Assembly (NCBI GenBank): GCA_016647705.1
Contig: CM028333.1
Coordinates: forward strand, 28,990,743 to 29,054,742
Length of the DNA stretch: 64,000 nt
Direction of reading: 5' to 3'
Origin: Eucommia ulmoides
Taxonomy: Eukaryota; Streptophyta; Magnoliopsida; Garryales; Eucommiaceae
Made by a program: the position numbers and the translations under genes. Shown here piece by piece: positions 47,016 through 58,354 of the stretch (the first letter of the stretch is position 1; every line of letters starts with the position of its first letter). The notes under the pieces are model-generated. The model worked only from the letters and a program-made list of their open reading frames with translations, did not search any database and had not been told where the DNA came from.

Positions 47016-48404
47016 TACGAAAACATTTTTTCACTCACATCTGACTTACTCGCAAGTGTACAAGGTTAAGTTTTAGTATAATGGATCTTTAAAATCGGAT
47101 ATCGGTTCACTGGGAAAGTGTTTGAATAATTGAATACCGCAATTTGCATAGTCTTAGATTATCCCGACGGTTCAAGAAATGTTTAAAATTAAACTAATTA
47201 AAACTACGTTAAACTAAAAACTATTAGGTTAGTTCTAATTAATTTGATTACCTAGGGATTGATTTCATTCACTTAATACATGTTTGACTTTGTTTAGTTA
47301 ACAATAATAGTGTTTTATCCTATATGACAATCTCTGTATCTTAAACTCATTCACTCCCTCTCTCAAGTGTTTAGTGAATGAATATATAACTTTGCGTTGA
47401 CGCTGAAGTCCCCCTCGAATGTCTTTTCAAACATATATTCACATGAGTCTTGACCCAAAATCATGGATTGCACACTTTCTAATGCCCTCCCGGGTCGTTA
47501 TAACATCGTGTTGTGTTTACCCTAGTCCGAATCCTGGGTTACCTCTCCCGAGTGTCAAACCCCATATTCTCAAAACTAACCCTAATACCTTAACAAGCAT
47601 ATTAAAATGGTAATATAACGGTAACCACAATCGAATTTAGGCAAACAACCGTTAAAGAAACATATATTCAATCAAACTTGTATTTACATGAACTATATCG
47701 ATCCCTAGATAATATTTATCTAGCCTACCATGATCTTAGCAATTGAAACTATAAAATAAGAGGGATTCATCATCATTCACAATAAAACGTTAAATTACAA
47801 AGATAGAAACAAAGAAAGAAAGATCAAATCTTAAAGTGGAGTGGTCCACTATTGCCAAAGATCGATCCGAAAATGTTTCCTCTTCTCCGATATATGAATC
47901 TCCTCTTTGTGCTCTTCAAGAAAGGCCCAAGATTACTTCTCTAAAGTTAGGGACGTTAGGGGTCTCTTTTGTAAGTGGGAGAACAAGTTTTATAGGTGCA
48001 AGGGTCCAAAAATATCTGAAAATATCTTAATTCTGTGTAGAGCTGACCGTCGCGACGGTAGGCATGTCAGCAAGCTTACTGCTGCAACGGTGAGATCATG
48101 CTGCTACGATGGGCCAAGACCTATACTTTATGATCTTTCACCGCCGCGATGGTGGGACTTGTGCACAATTAGGCCTTCTCTGCATTCTCACCGCCGCAGC
48201 GGTGGCTTGCTGTCCTGAACACTTGTATTTTTTCATCGTTTCTTCATCTTTTTCCCACCATTTTGCTCGTTTATAGCTCGTTAACATCCCTACACCTGAT
48301 TTACATAAGAAAAAAAAAAACTAAAACACAATTAAATATTACTAATACACTCGAAAACTACCAAATTCAGCTTAGAAGTAGATAGGTATATTTTCAACCT
48401 ATTA
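47016..48404 (-). mobile_element. Athila-like solo LTR (L5)
   Basis: 1389 bp, flanked by the exact target duplication GCCAC (47011-47015 and 48405-48409). The minus-strand start is TAATAGGTTG, with the usual TG mutated to TA; the end is GTTTTCGTACA. Palindromes at 48049-48205 are of the CCGTCGCGACGG, CACCGCCGCGATGGTGG and CACCGCCGCAGCGGTGG kind. Confidence 0.85.
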
Positions 48405-48760
48405 GCCACCCTGCCGTACTACCTGACCCAGGACCTTGGCCGTATGGGAGCCTATTTCAAATTAACTCCTCATAAATTCTAATCGTAGAAAAGCAACGCC
48501 TTGAAAATCAAAAAAAATTAAGGGTCACCCTACCGTGCTACCTGAACCTGGACCCCGGCAGTATGGGAGCTTATTTGAAATTAGCTCCTCTGAAAAGTTC
48601 AACTCTTGAAAAATTATTGTCCTGAAAATTGAGGAAATTCGGGGTCTCCGTACCATTCTACTTAACCTTGAACCCTGACCGTATGGAGGCTTATTTCAAA
48701 TAAGCTCCTCAGCAAAAAACTAACTCTTGAAAAAATGTCGATTAGAGGTATTTCTCGCAC
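48405..48760. repeat. About 120-bp tandem repeats before the T2 3' LTR
   Basis: Three units start at about 48405, 48523 and 48643. Each has a CACCCTACCGTGCTACCTGA-like start, CCCGGCCGTATGGGAGC, then TATTTCAAATTAGCTCCTC and an AACTCTTGAAAAA end. The same repeat precedes the T1 3' LTR (56100-56480). Confidence 0.85.
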
Positions 48761-48846
48761 TTCAAAGTCTCCAAGATGCTAGTTGCAGCCAGGAGTTAAT
48801 ATCTGTGACCGCCTCGTTTCCCTCTCCGTACAGGGCTAGGGGTAAT

Positions 48847-49643
48847 TGATAAGGGTATTTTTGGGCACCTCTAAATCAGCACTTGGGATCCAACCACGTG
48901 TTCGTCGTCGTAGTGATAGGGACACATTCCAAAATCCATAACGTCATGCAAGAGCATACGTTGACTACGGCTCCTCCCTGAAATCTCATTTGTACCTAGA
49001 GAGGAGTGAGGATCCCTGCTGTGACGTGTTGCTCTGAGTTCTGTGCCATGCTTGGATGATCAATTTTAGGGACTCAGCCATTCACTTCGACCGGCTTCTC
49101 CTTCCAGCTCGTTTTTTCTCCAAGACTCCACAGATCTCCATTTTTCTCCACCAACTCATCATCGCAAGCCTAACAAAGGCCCGTGGGCTTTGCCAAATGG
49201 GCCCAAAAGCCAATCCTAGCGATTATCTCCTAAATGCCCCACGTTATCAGCTAAACATAGGGTTTCAACTAATTAACTGTGTTTAGACCCAACTAATCGT
49301 CTCCAACTCCTATATAAATCTGGGGCTATGTAAGCCCGTGGTACGCTTAAATATGCTTTACATTACGTGCGAGTTCATTTGTTTACTTGTTGTATTACAT
49401 ACCTTTTCTCTCGGAGCACTGATGACCACACAGGAGGGGTTTCACCAGGACAAATCCCGGTTTGAGCCTTCTTTAGCTACACTCCCTAAGGAGCAGGACT
49501 CTAGACACAGCAGGTCAATCCCCCCAGGACCTAGCACATCTCACGTGAAGAATTTTCAACCGACTACTTTACCTCAGCAAGAGGACCCACCTGTTGTTCG
49601 ACTGGACCATACTTGAGGTGTGTATCAATTTTATGCACCAACA
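48847..49643 (+). repeat. T2 3' LTR
   Basis: Starts TGATAAGGGTATTTTTGGGC, ends TTATGCACCAACA. It is preceded by GGGCTAGGGGTAAT, the likely polypurine tract. It aligns to 35372-36170 throughout, with frequent substitutions. Confidence 0.9.
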
Positions 49644-50210
49644 AATATCGATCGAGAATAGCAATGAAAGGCCAAGTCCTCGCCGATTGCATCACAGAAC
49701 TCACCTTTCTAGAAGGGCAGGATCTAGATGCAAACTATCAGGGAACTCCACCTTCGGGCGACTCGAGGACTTCCTCCAATTCCTACGACTCCAACTCGAC
49801 AGCATGGTTCCTCCACACAAATTGATCATCCAATGTGAGCGGCTGTAGGACAGGGGTGATTCTTGAAGAGCTAGATAAAGAAGTTATAGAATACGTTCTC
49901 TGACTCAAATTTAGGGCTATGAGCAATGAAGGTAAATATGAAGCCTTACTCGTTGGTCTCCGATTGGCCAGAGAGTTCGATGTGAAAGCTCTCCTAGTCT
50001 TTTGCGACTCACAACTCATGGTCAACCAGATGAGCAACAACTACATAGCGAAGGACCTGAGCATATTGGCGTTCTTGGAGAGGGTAAGGGTTCTTATGAC
50101 AAATTTCAAAAAAAATCAAATGTCCCAAATCCCACGGGAGGAGAACAGGCACGCTGATGCCCTGGCGAACCTCGCCTCGACAGTAGAGTGCACACTAAAG
50201 TGAAACATCA
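49644..50210 (+). pseudogene. T1 RNase H tail and second RNase H
   Basis: T1 resumes: KGQVLADCITELTF, then AWFLHTN and a stop where T2 has the LFIDGS block, so the first catalytic Asp is lost. NEGKYEALLVGLRLAREFDV, ALLVFCDSQLMVNQMSNNYI, DLSILAFLERVRVLM and REENRHADALANLASTVECT complete the archaeal-type domain. The main open segment is 49919-50203. Confidence 0.85.
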
Positions 50211-50706
50211 TTGTGGAGTACCTTAACACTTAGAGCATTGCAGCCCCATATCTAGTGGCCTCTATATGTGAACTCACCTATCAGCCAACCTGGACGGACT
50301 TAATCAAGCAGTACCTAGAGCAAGGCACCCTCCTAGGGGATCGGATGTTGGCTAGAAGGATACGCTACCGGGTGGTAAAGTACACTCTCGTTGATAGAGT
50401 TATGTATTGGAGGTCATTCTCAGGCTTTTATTCCAGGTGTCTCCGTTCAAAAGATGCCAAATATGTCATGAGCGAGACTCACGAAAGATTGTATGGTAAA
50501 CACTTGGGGGGCAGGTCCCTCTCCGGTAAACTACTCCGCCAAGGGTATTTCTAGCCCAAAATCCATGAGGATGCCGTGGACTTCGTCAAGAAATGCAATA
50601 AGTATCAACGATTTGCTCCGCACCCTCACACTCCTCTGACCATACTGGTTCCAATGATTAGCCTGTGGCATTTTGCCTAGTGAGGCATTAACCTACTTGG
50701 ACCCTT
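50211..50706 (+). pseudogene. T1 integrase, zinc-binding part, cut by insertion
   Basis: ICELTYQPTWTDLIKQYLEQ, RIRYRVVKYTLVDRVMYWRS, MSETHERLYGKHLGGRSLSG, KLLRQGYF, a stop, and VDFVKKCNKYQRFAPHPHTP. The HHCC finger keeps both His and the first Cys; the second Cys is Tyr. At LLGPF the solo LTR L9 is inserted; integrase resumes at 52093. Confidence 0.85.
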
Positions 50707-52092
50707 CGGTGGCCGCTAATTTATGCACTGCCACTTTCACCGCAAGCATACGGATCAAGTTTTAGTATAATAGACATTTTGGTCCGGTATCGCATCCACA
50801 GGGATTGGTTGAGATTACTATCGACTACCACGATTGTCATAACCCAACTTTATCTAGGCGAAAAAAATGGAATTTAATTATTACTAATACTAAACTAAAA
50901 TATTAATTAAGTTAACTATACTATAAATACTAAATTGAGATTGTTTAGGGGAGTAGATTGCCTAGGGATTAACTTTATTTACTTAAATGTGTTTGATTTC
51001 ATTTTAATTAACATTAGTATCCGACAATCTCAGTTCGTAAACTCTCTCGCCACCTTTTCCAAGTGTAAGACGGGGGAATACGTGACTTCGTGTCAACGCT
51101 GAAGTTCCCTTCAACGTCTTAACGACTCTAGGTCGTGTGAGTCTTGCCCCAACATCATCGATTGCACACTTTCTAACGCCTTCCCAGGTCGTTAGATTGT
51201 CGTGTTATGTGTATCCTATTCTGAATCCGAGGTTACCTCTCCCGAGTGTCAAATCCCGTATTCTTAATATATCTAAACTAGCATATAATCATAGAAAACA
51301 CGGCAACACAATCGAAATTATAAGGAACAACCATAAATGGAACACAAATTCAACCAAAACTATATTTTCAAAAATAATACTTTAATCCCTATTACAATCC
51401 ATGTTTAGCTCATGGACCTAACCATTTATACAATGTAAAACGAGCTAAACATGCTCAACAACTACCAAAATAAAGAAAACAAAGAGAATAAACGAGTGAC
51501 TTAGCCTATATCCGAAGAATTGGCGCTAGAACTGTCGAATGATCGCTTCCCTCTTCATCTTCCACCTCGGGTTGAGAGCTCTCCCTCAAAAATACCTTAT
51601 TCTAACCCTAAAATATAGCCTAAGGCCTTAGAGGCCGAAGTGGTCGGAAGAGAGGATGAGAGAAGGGTATTTATAGGCTCAAAAATATCTAACAAAATAT
51701 CTAAACTGTGCAAAGGCCACCGCCTAGGCGGTGGAGTATGTCGATTAAGGTTTACCTAGGCGGTGGAGAAGGCGATAGTTGTGGAAAATATTCTACTGGT
51801 TCACCGCCTAGGTAGTGATCCGTTAGTAGCAATTGTGTCTTCTCAGCATTTTCACCGCCTAGGTGGTGGGCTTCTTTTAGAATATTGCCTCCTTGCTTTT
51901 TTTTCCACCGTTCTACGACCGTTCTCGATACGATTTAATTATTTATGCTCCAATTTCATACCTTTTCACCCTCACGCACATGTTTTAATACAAAAAAAAT
52001 AAAAATATATTAAAACATATAAAAATAACTATAAAACTACTCTAAAACTAACAAAATCGATTTGGAAATACGTAGGTAGATCACACCTATCA
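50707..52092 (-). mobile_element. Athila-like solo LTR (L9)
   Basis: 1386 bp, flanked by CCCTT (50702-50706 and 52093-52097). T2 shows the uninterrupted integrase sequence at about 41195. The minus-strand start is TGATAGGTGTGATCTACC and the end is TTAGCGGCCACC plus a mutated last base. Palindromes at 51718-51872 include CACCGCCTAGGCGGTGG (51720) and CACCGCCTAGGTGGTGGG (51853). TATAAATA lies at 51669-51676 on the minus strand, just downstream of the array. Confidence 0.9.
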
Positions 52093-52937
52093 CCCTTCTC
52101 CCAGGGGACCAAGCAGAGAAAGTTCCTGGTCGTCTCCATTGACTATTTTAGGAAATGGGTCGAAGCTGAGCCTTTGGCCCAAATCACTAAGGGAAAAATT
52201 CGTGACTTTGCATGGAGGGGCATAGTGTGTCATTTTGGGGTCCAAGAGAAATCGTGTCTGACATTGGTGCCTAGTTCGATAACTTCTTCTTCATCACATT
52301 CTATGCAAAACTAGGGATTAGGACGAACTTCACCTTCCCCAGCCACCCTCAATCAAATGGTCAGGTGGATTTCACGAACATAACTATCTTGCACGGGTTG
52401 AAAACAAGACTTGATAAATCAAAAGGATGGTGGGTAGAAGATATCTACCCTGTCCTTTGGGCGTACATTACAACTCCAAGAACTCTTATAAAACAAAATA
52501 CCTTTTCCCATGGCTTTCAGCTCCGAGGATGTTATTCGCGTAGAAATAAGTGTGCAAACTCTCAAAACTGCTGAGCCCTTTGCTCAAGTCAAGAATGATG
52601 CAGCGCTGTCATTGAACCTTGACCTCCTCGAGGAATGAAGGAAATAAGCCCAGGTTCAGCAAGCTGCCTACCAACAGAGGGTTGTGAGATACTATAACCG
52701 ACGTGTCTTCCCTTGCTCCTTTGACATCGATGACCTTGTTCTTAGAAAGGTCACTCTGGCCACCAAAGAACAAGGCACCGAAAAGTTTGCCCCTACTTAG
52801 GAAGGGCCATACAGAGTCACCGGGATCACTCATTTAGGAACCTACGATCTTGAAATAGAAGAAGGTGTGTTGCCCAGGCACCTGTGGAATGCTGACCATC
52901 TAAAGCGTTACTTCTGTAGCGGAGATCCACTTTTGTA
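52093..52937 (+). pseudogene. T1 integrase core and C-terminus
   Basis: KFLVVSIDYFRKWVEAEPLA with the first Asp, RDFAWRGIVCHFGV, then a shifted segment holding the SDIGA and SHPQSN equivalents. ITILHGLKTRLDKSKGWWVE and DIYPVLWAYITTPRTLIKQN are open at 52365-52574. The C-terminal part reads VRYYNRRVFPCSFDIDDLVL, LATKEQGTEKFAP and GTYDLEIEEGVLPRHLWNAD. It ends near 52937. Confidence 0.85.
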
Positions 52938-53360
52938 AACAACTTCCACTTTATACAAAGTGTTGTAATTTTGCTTATCAAAATAAAGAAGGTGTTTTGT
53001 ACAATGTGCCTTTTGTTCTCTCCAGTAAACAACATTTCGACCGCCTGAGTGGTAGATGATTCTCTATATCAACATCCTGGCTCCTAGCATCGCAAGTGAT
53101 GCTCCAAATCAACATCCTAACCCTCGACATCACGAATAACTCTCTAAAAGCCTCATCCCAGTGCTTAGCATTGATGGTGACAACCAGACCCTCTCCGTAG
53201 GTCAATAGTCTGTACCCAGAGAAAGACCAAAGTCATCCACCAAGGATGAGGCATTGATCGAATCTAAGAGCCTGCAGCTAAGTACATCTCCCCACCAATT
53301 GACTATAAGTCCAACTTTCTAAAGAGGAAGGCGCTCCTGCATTGACTAAATAGAAATAAC
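52938..53360 (+). other. T1 3' region, first part
   Basis: Non-coding. It matches T2 at 42041-42410 and is interrupted by the solo LTR L6. Confidence 0.65.
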
Positions 53361-54760
53361 TGGTGGTGATATTTTAATGGGTTTGAATTACTCGCAAGTG
53401 TACGAGGTTAAGTTTTAATAGTATAGGAAGTGAGGGGTTGTTGTATCTCTGGATTAAATTATCGCTAAGTACCACGATTATCGTAACCGAACTTTATTTG
53501 GGCATTCCAATTTTTGGTTTTTGTAAAAATATAAAACTAAACTAAACTAATTAAACTAAAATACTAAGAATAACCTCTATGGGAATAAATTATCTAGGGA
53601 TTAACTTCATTCACTTAAACATGTTTGATTTAGTCTAGTTTACATTAACGGTCATTAATCTATCTGACAATCTAGGTACCTAAAACTCACTCACTACCTC
53701 TCCCGAGTGTAAAGTGAATAAATATGCAATTCGTGTTAATACCGATATCCCTATCTAGCGTCTAAACGATTACATGAGTTTCGCCCCAACCTCACGGATT
53801 GCATACGTTCTAATAATCTCCCGAGACATTAGAACATCGCGATGTGTTTAAACCCTAGTCCGAATCTAGGGTTACCTCTCTTGAGTGTCAAACCCCATAT
53901 TATTAAATCAACCAAAATATCATAACAAGCATATAATGGAAGTAAAAGAACGGTAAACACAATCGAATGGGGAAGAACAACCGATAACGAAACATAGAAT
54001 AACTCAAACATAGTATATGTAAATTTCATCAATCCCTAAATAATAAATGTTTAGCTCATGGACATTACCAAATATTCAACTTAAAACAATATATACATAA
54101 TCAAACAACTAACAAGAGTTAAGAATAAAATAGAGAAACAAGGGAGAATAGCCAATATCTGAAGAATGGATGATTCTACGTTCGTAAAATTCGCTCCGAT
54201 CTTGTTTCCTCTTCTCCAATTGTGTGTTCCTCTTGCTTGGTATGATCTTGAGCTCTCCAAAAACTCCCAAAAATGTTCATGATAGGTGTGAGAATGGGGA
54301 GAAGCAATTAGAGGTCCAAAATATGTCAAAAATATTTGAAAATATCTTTCCAGCTGATGTCGGGTCGCTGCAGTGAAGCAGACCATCGCTGCAGCGATGG
54401 GAGATAGAAACTCACTACCGGAATGGCGCTGTAGCGATGCTCAAGGTAGTGTAGACACCAGATTCCTCGTGTAGCCGTATCTTTCTCGTCCGAACTTCGA
54501 TTTAGGTGATTCAAAAATCTATGGAAATCTACGATGTAGATCTACAACGTTCAGGTTTTTTGATTTTCCAAAATTGAATTGAATTGTGGTAAAAAATGGC
54601 CTTGAAGTTATAGTACTTTCACGTATTTTGCACCGTTTCTCCCATTTATTTATAAACCTACAAAACAACACAAAAACATATTAAACTAACAAAAATACTT
54701 GAAAACACAAAATATTTGAATATAAAAGTACTTGATTGTTGATAATTAAACCACTCATCA
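53361..54760 (-). mobile_element. Diverged Athila-like solo LTR (L6)
   Basis: 1400 bp, flanked by ATAAC (53356-53360 and 54761-54765). The minus-strand start is TGATGAGTGGTTTAATTATC, unlike the TGATAGG of its relatives. The 3' half is shared: ACTTGCGAGTAATTC-like, CTCAAGAGAGGTAACCCTAG and the conserved CCCTAGATAATT block. Palindromes at 54358-54445 use a CTGCAG core (CCATCGCTGCAGCGATGG). It represents a separate subfamily. Confidence 0.85.
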
Positions 54761-55319
54761 ATAACCAAAAGGGCTCCTAAATGTGCCTAACTACGGAGAA
54801 CTCCTCGATGACCGGCCACGGAGGACCAACCGCTGTGTTGCGCCTTTGCAGACCGAGAGGACCAAGTACCCTGGGAAATTCTCCTCCTAAGTCCATGATG
54901 TGATTTCCTTACAATCAACTCGTGTCTTGGACTGGGGAGGGCTAGTGGGTCCATGGCCTTGGGTAGAGACAAGATGTTTTTTCAAAAAAAAAAAAATTAA
55001 AATTTTACAACTCTAAAAATAAAACCAAGTAGAAAGCAACTTGGCAAAAATGTCAGGAATAAATAGTAGACTTTGAAGTGCCCTGGTTATGCCAATCATA
55101 AGCTCACACGCTCACGCGTAGGAAAACAGGAATAAGTGAAAAGGAGTCTATAGAATCCTAAGTACTGAAGAAGCGATGGTCCCAAGCTCAGTTCTTTGCA
55201 CCCTCGTTATGAGAGACGTATGTGCGAGGAGTAGCATCAATATTGCCCTTCTTTAGGGGATCCCATGTCAGCACTGTCCTCCCCAACATCTCTCTACTCG
55301 GCACCCTTGTGCGTAATAC

Positions 55320-55460
55320 CACTCTATCGTGCTGCTGCTTACTAGCAAGGTCCAGATGGTGACGAGCACCACCCTACCATATTGCTCCTAGCCGCCAGGG
55401 TTCAGATGGTGACAAACACCACCCTATAGTGTTGCTCCTAGCCGGTAGGGTCTAGACAAT
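55320..55460. repeat. About 50-bp tandem repeat in T1
   Basis: Nearly three units. Each has CACCCTA-CC/TAT-GTGCTGCTCCTAGC, then GGTTCAGATGGTGAC. Units start near 55320, 55373 and 55423. Not seen in T2. Confidence 0.8.
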
Positions 55461-56099
55461 AATCTTTTCCAAAAATGCCTTTAAGGAGTGCCCTCCCAAA
55501 AAGGGTCATCTAGGAGTGTTATCCAGAAATTTCGCCTCATCCCCTCTGATCGAAATCACCTTATCCTGTGCCCACCACCCTCTCGTGCTATATTTGGCTA
55601 ATAGAGCATGGATGGGGGATTGGGGGCCTTATCCAATTGTATTGACTAGAGTTCTAGAACAATAGCGCCCTAACGTGCTCAACATGTTCTCATCTCGGAC
55701 CTTACACGTCAAAAGGGTAACCGCGAAAAATATCGTGTCAAGATAATATTCAAAATCTCAGAGAAGCAAGGGTGCTAAAAAATTTAAGGGTTAAAAACAA
55801 TGGAGGGGGCAAACCAAGTGGGCCCCTCCTTGGGGGCGCGGCCATAGCCCAAGGGCCAGCGCTTTGTTTATGCATTAACCAGCTCCCCATAATGGGCGCT
55901 GGCCTACCCCAGAGAGTGTTGGGACCAATTAGGTTGATGCCCCTAACACGGCAATGGCCAACAAGCTCCTAGCCAACCGTCATGTGCACCTAGAACCCTT
56001 CGGGGGCTCGTCTCTATTTTCTCCACGGTGAATGTCAGTCCATGCTTACGACTTGTTCACAGTGAAAGGGTGTCACCTAAAAAATTGAAGAAATTAGGG

Positions 56100-56480
56100 G
56101 TCGCCCTACCGACTTACCTGACCCTAGACCCTAGACCCTGGCCATTTGGGGGCCTATTTCGAATTAGCTCATCGAAGAAAGTCAATTGTGGAAAAAGTGC
56201 CTCCTAGAAAATTAAAAATATTCGAGGTCGCCCTACCGTGCTACCTGACCCCGGACATCAGTCGTATGGGGGATTATTTCAAATTAACTCCTCAGAAAAA
56301 AACTAATTGTTGAAAAAGTATCGCCCTGAAAATAAAAAGAATACGCAGTCGCCCTACTATGCTACCTGACCCTGGACCCCAGTCGTATGGGGGCCTACCT
56401 CAAATTCTCTCCTAAAAAAATGGTAACTCTTGAAAAAATGTCAATCAGAGGTGTTTCACACGCTTTGAAATGTCCAGGAT
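56100..56480. repeat. About 120-bp tandem repeats before the T1 3' LTR
   Basis: Units start near 56101, 56228 and 56348 with GTCGCCCTACCGTGCTACCT-like sequence, then GTATGGGGG-TATTTCAAATTA. They are homologous to the repeats at 48405-48760. Confidence 0.85.
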
Positions 56481-56499
56481 GCCCATTTCGTCCAAAAAT

Positions 56500-56955
56500 T
56501 GATATCGAGTTAACGTCTAGGCCCTGGTCCCGTGTCCACTATCGCCAATAGTTTATCCACAGGCCTGACAAAGGCCTGCGGGCTTCTCCAGATGGGCCCA
56601 AAAGCTCAAGCCCATTACTATGCAATTTTACTATGTAATTTCCATTTCTATAAATACTGGATCAAATTAATGCCATAAGGTAATGCTCATTTTTCTAATT
56701 GATGCATATTAAACTTTGTCACTCTAAACTCTTATTCTCGCACGAGAAGGGCTTTCCAAGAAACCCCCAACTAGGTTTCTTGTACAGATACACGTCACTG
56801 AGGAATAGGACTCTAGGCACAGCAGGTCACTCCTTCCCGGACCCAGTACATCTCATGTGAGGAATTTTCAACTACCCACTCCACCTCAGCAAGAGGACTC
56901 ATCCATCATCCGACTGGACCATACTCGAGGTGTGTACTAGTTTTATACACCAACA
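56500..56955 (+). repeat. T1 3' LTR
   Basis: Starts TGATATCGAG; relative to the 5' LTR, about 20 bp near the start is deleted. Ends ATACACCAACA, followed by the duplication GTATC. TATAAATAC lies at about 56648. Confidence 0.88.
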
Positions 56956-56974
56956 GTATCAAATGCAAACATCA

Positions 56975-58354
56975 TGAGGAAGTGTAAATTACCTATCTAT
57001 TTCCAAATCGAACTTGTTAGTTTTTTAGTATATTTAGTACGTTTTATTACGTTTTAATTTATTTATATTATTTTTGTCATAAAATAGGTATTTGGGGTGA
57101 AAATGACTAAAACATTCCTTAAGCGGTCAAATCGGAGCAAAGTGATGGACAAACAGTGGAAAAACAAAGTTTCAAAACAGCACATCCACCGCCGCGACGG
57201 TCAAGACACCGCTAGGGTGGTGAAAATACAAGATGACCTATTTTCAGCAAAACACTTCACTGCCCGCAGCGTGAATCCACCGCCGCGGCGGTGAAAGTAC
57301 ATGATGTTTTCTATAATTCCACCGCCACGACAATCATAACCATCGCCGCGGCGGTCAAGCCACCGACCTACTCACCACTGCGGTGGTCACTCTGCGGATA
57401 TTTTAGGATATTTTGTGATATTTTTTAGCCTATAAATATCCTCCCTTCTTCTCCATTTTATGGGTTATACATTTTGGGAAGTCTTGAGAGCTCCGAGGCC
57501 ATTCGACCAAGGGAAGATCACGTTGCAAAAAAGGAGGAAGCGTTCTCATAACAATTTTAGCGTCGGCTCTTCGGATAAGCAGCTAGTTTTCTCGTTTCTC
57601 TCTTTCTCTCTTAGATTTGGTTGAATGTTTGTATATGTTTAGCTCGTTTCTAGTTGTATATAAGGCCACGACCATGTTTAGATCAACATATATTGTCTAG
57701 GGCTTGATTGAATTCATGAAAACGTTGTTTATATGAAATCGATATTTTGTTAGTGGTTGTTCGTGTTTATCTGATTGTGTTTGTCGTGTTGTATTTCTTA
57801 TTATGCTTGTTACGATATACCGAGAATACGAAGTTTGACACTCGGGATAGGTAACCCTGGATTCGGACTAGGGTAAACACAACGTGACAATCCAATAACT
57901 CGGGAGGGAGTTGGAAAGTGTGCAATCAATGATGTAGGGGTGAGACTCACATGGCCTAGGGTCGTTAAGACGTTGAGAGGGACTTCTTCATTGACGCGAA
58001 GTCGCGTATTCCCCCATCTTACACTCGGGAGAGGTGGCGAGGAAGTTTACGAACTAAGATTATCAAATAGGATGAACACCATTAATGAAAATAGATTGAA
58101 ACAAACATGTTTAAGTGAATGATATTAATCCCTAGGCAATAATTCCCATAAACGTCCTACCAATATATTAGTATAATTAGATTAATTAATTTAGTATTAG
58201 TATTAATTAATTATAAATACCATTTTTGTCACCTAGATAAAATTGTGTTATGATAATTACAGTACTCGACAATATTATCAACCAATCCCTATGGAACGAT
58301 ATTCGAGTGAAAGGTCCACTGTATTAAAACTTGACATCGTGCACTTGCGAGTCA
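56975..58354 (+). mobile_element. Athila-like solo LTR (L8)
   Basis: 1380 bp. Start TGAGGAAGTGTAAATTACC (a small change from TGATAGGTGTAAATTACC), end GTGCACTTGCGAGTCA. It is flanked by CATCA (56970-56974) and AATCA (58355-58359), one mismatch. The array at 57185-57395 uses the CCGCGG core (CACCGCCGCGGCGGTGA near 57279). TATAAATA at 57431-57438 lies just downstream. It sits only 14 bp from the T1 right duplication. Confidence 0.8.

Larger units (their letters stand above)
35372..49643 (+). mobile_element. Tat-lineage retrotransposon T2, nested in T1
   Basis: LTRs 35372-36170 (799 bp) and 48847-49643 (797 bp) are flanked by AACAT (35367-35371) and AATAT (49644-49648), a target duplication with one change. 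It inserted into the RNase H region of T1 in the same orientation. It contains gag, protease, RT, two RNase H domains and integrase, then a long 3' region with an antisense ORF and tandem repeats. Its own inserts are an Athila-like fragment (43299-45737) and the solo LTR L5 (47016-48404). Its two LTRs differ at many positions by eye, so it is old too. Confidence 0.9.
54761..56499 (+). other. T1 3' region, second part
   Basis: Non-coding. It starts as the counterpart of T2 42430-42990 but lacks nearly all of the antisense ORF; only a short related piece (CTTTAGGGGATCCC at 55252) remains. Two tandem-repeat arrays follow (55320-55460 and 56100-56480). Confidence 0.65.
23408..56955 (+). mobile_element. 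Tat-lineage Ty3/gypsy retrotransposon T1 (outer shell of nested stack)
   Basis: The LTRs at 23408-23883 and 56500-56955 are in the same orientation and flanked by GTATT (23403-23407) and GTATC (56956-56960), a target duplication with one change. Reading across the inserts gives gag, protease, RT, RNase H, second (archaeal-type) RNase H and integrase on the plus strand. That order with two RNase H domains is diagnostic of the Tat lineage. The insertions are 26553-34057, 35372-49643, 50707-52092 and 53361-54760. Without them T1 is about 9 kb. All domains are interrupted by stops or frameshifts, so it is a dead, old copy. Confidence 0.9.
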
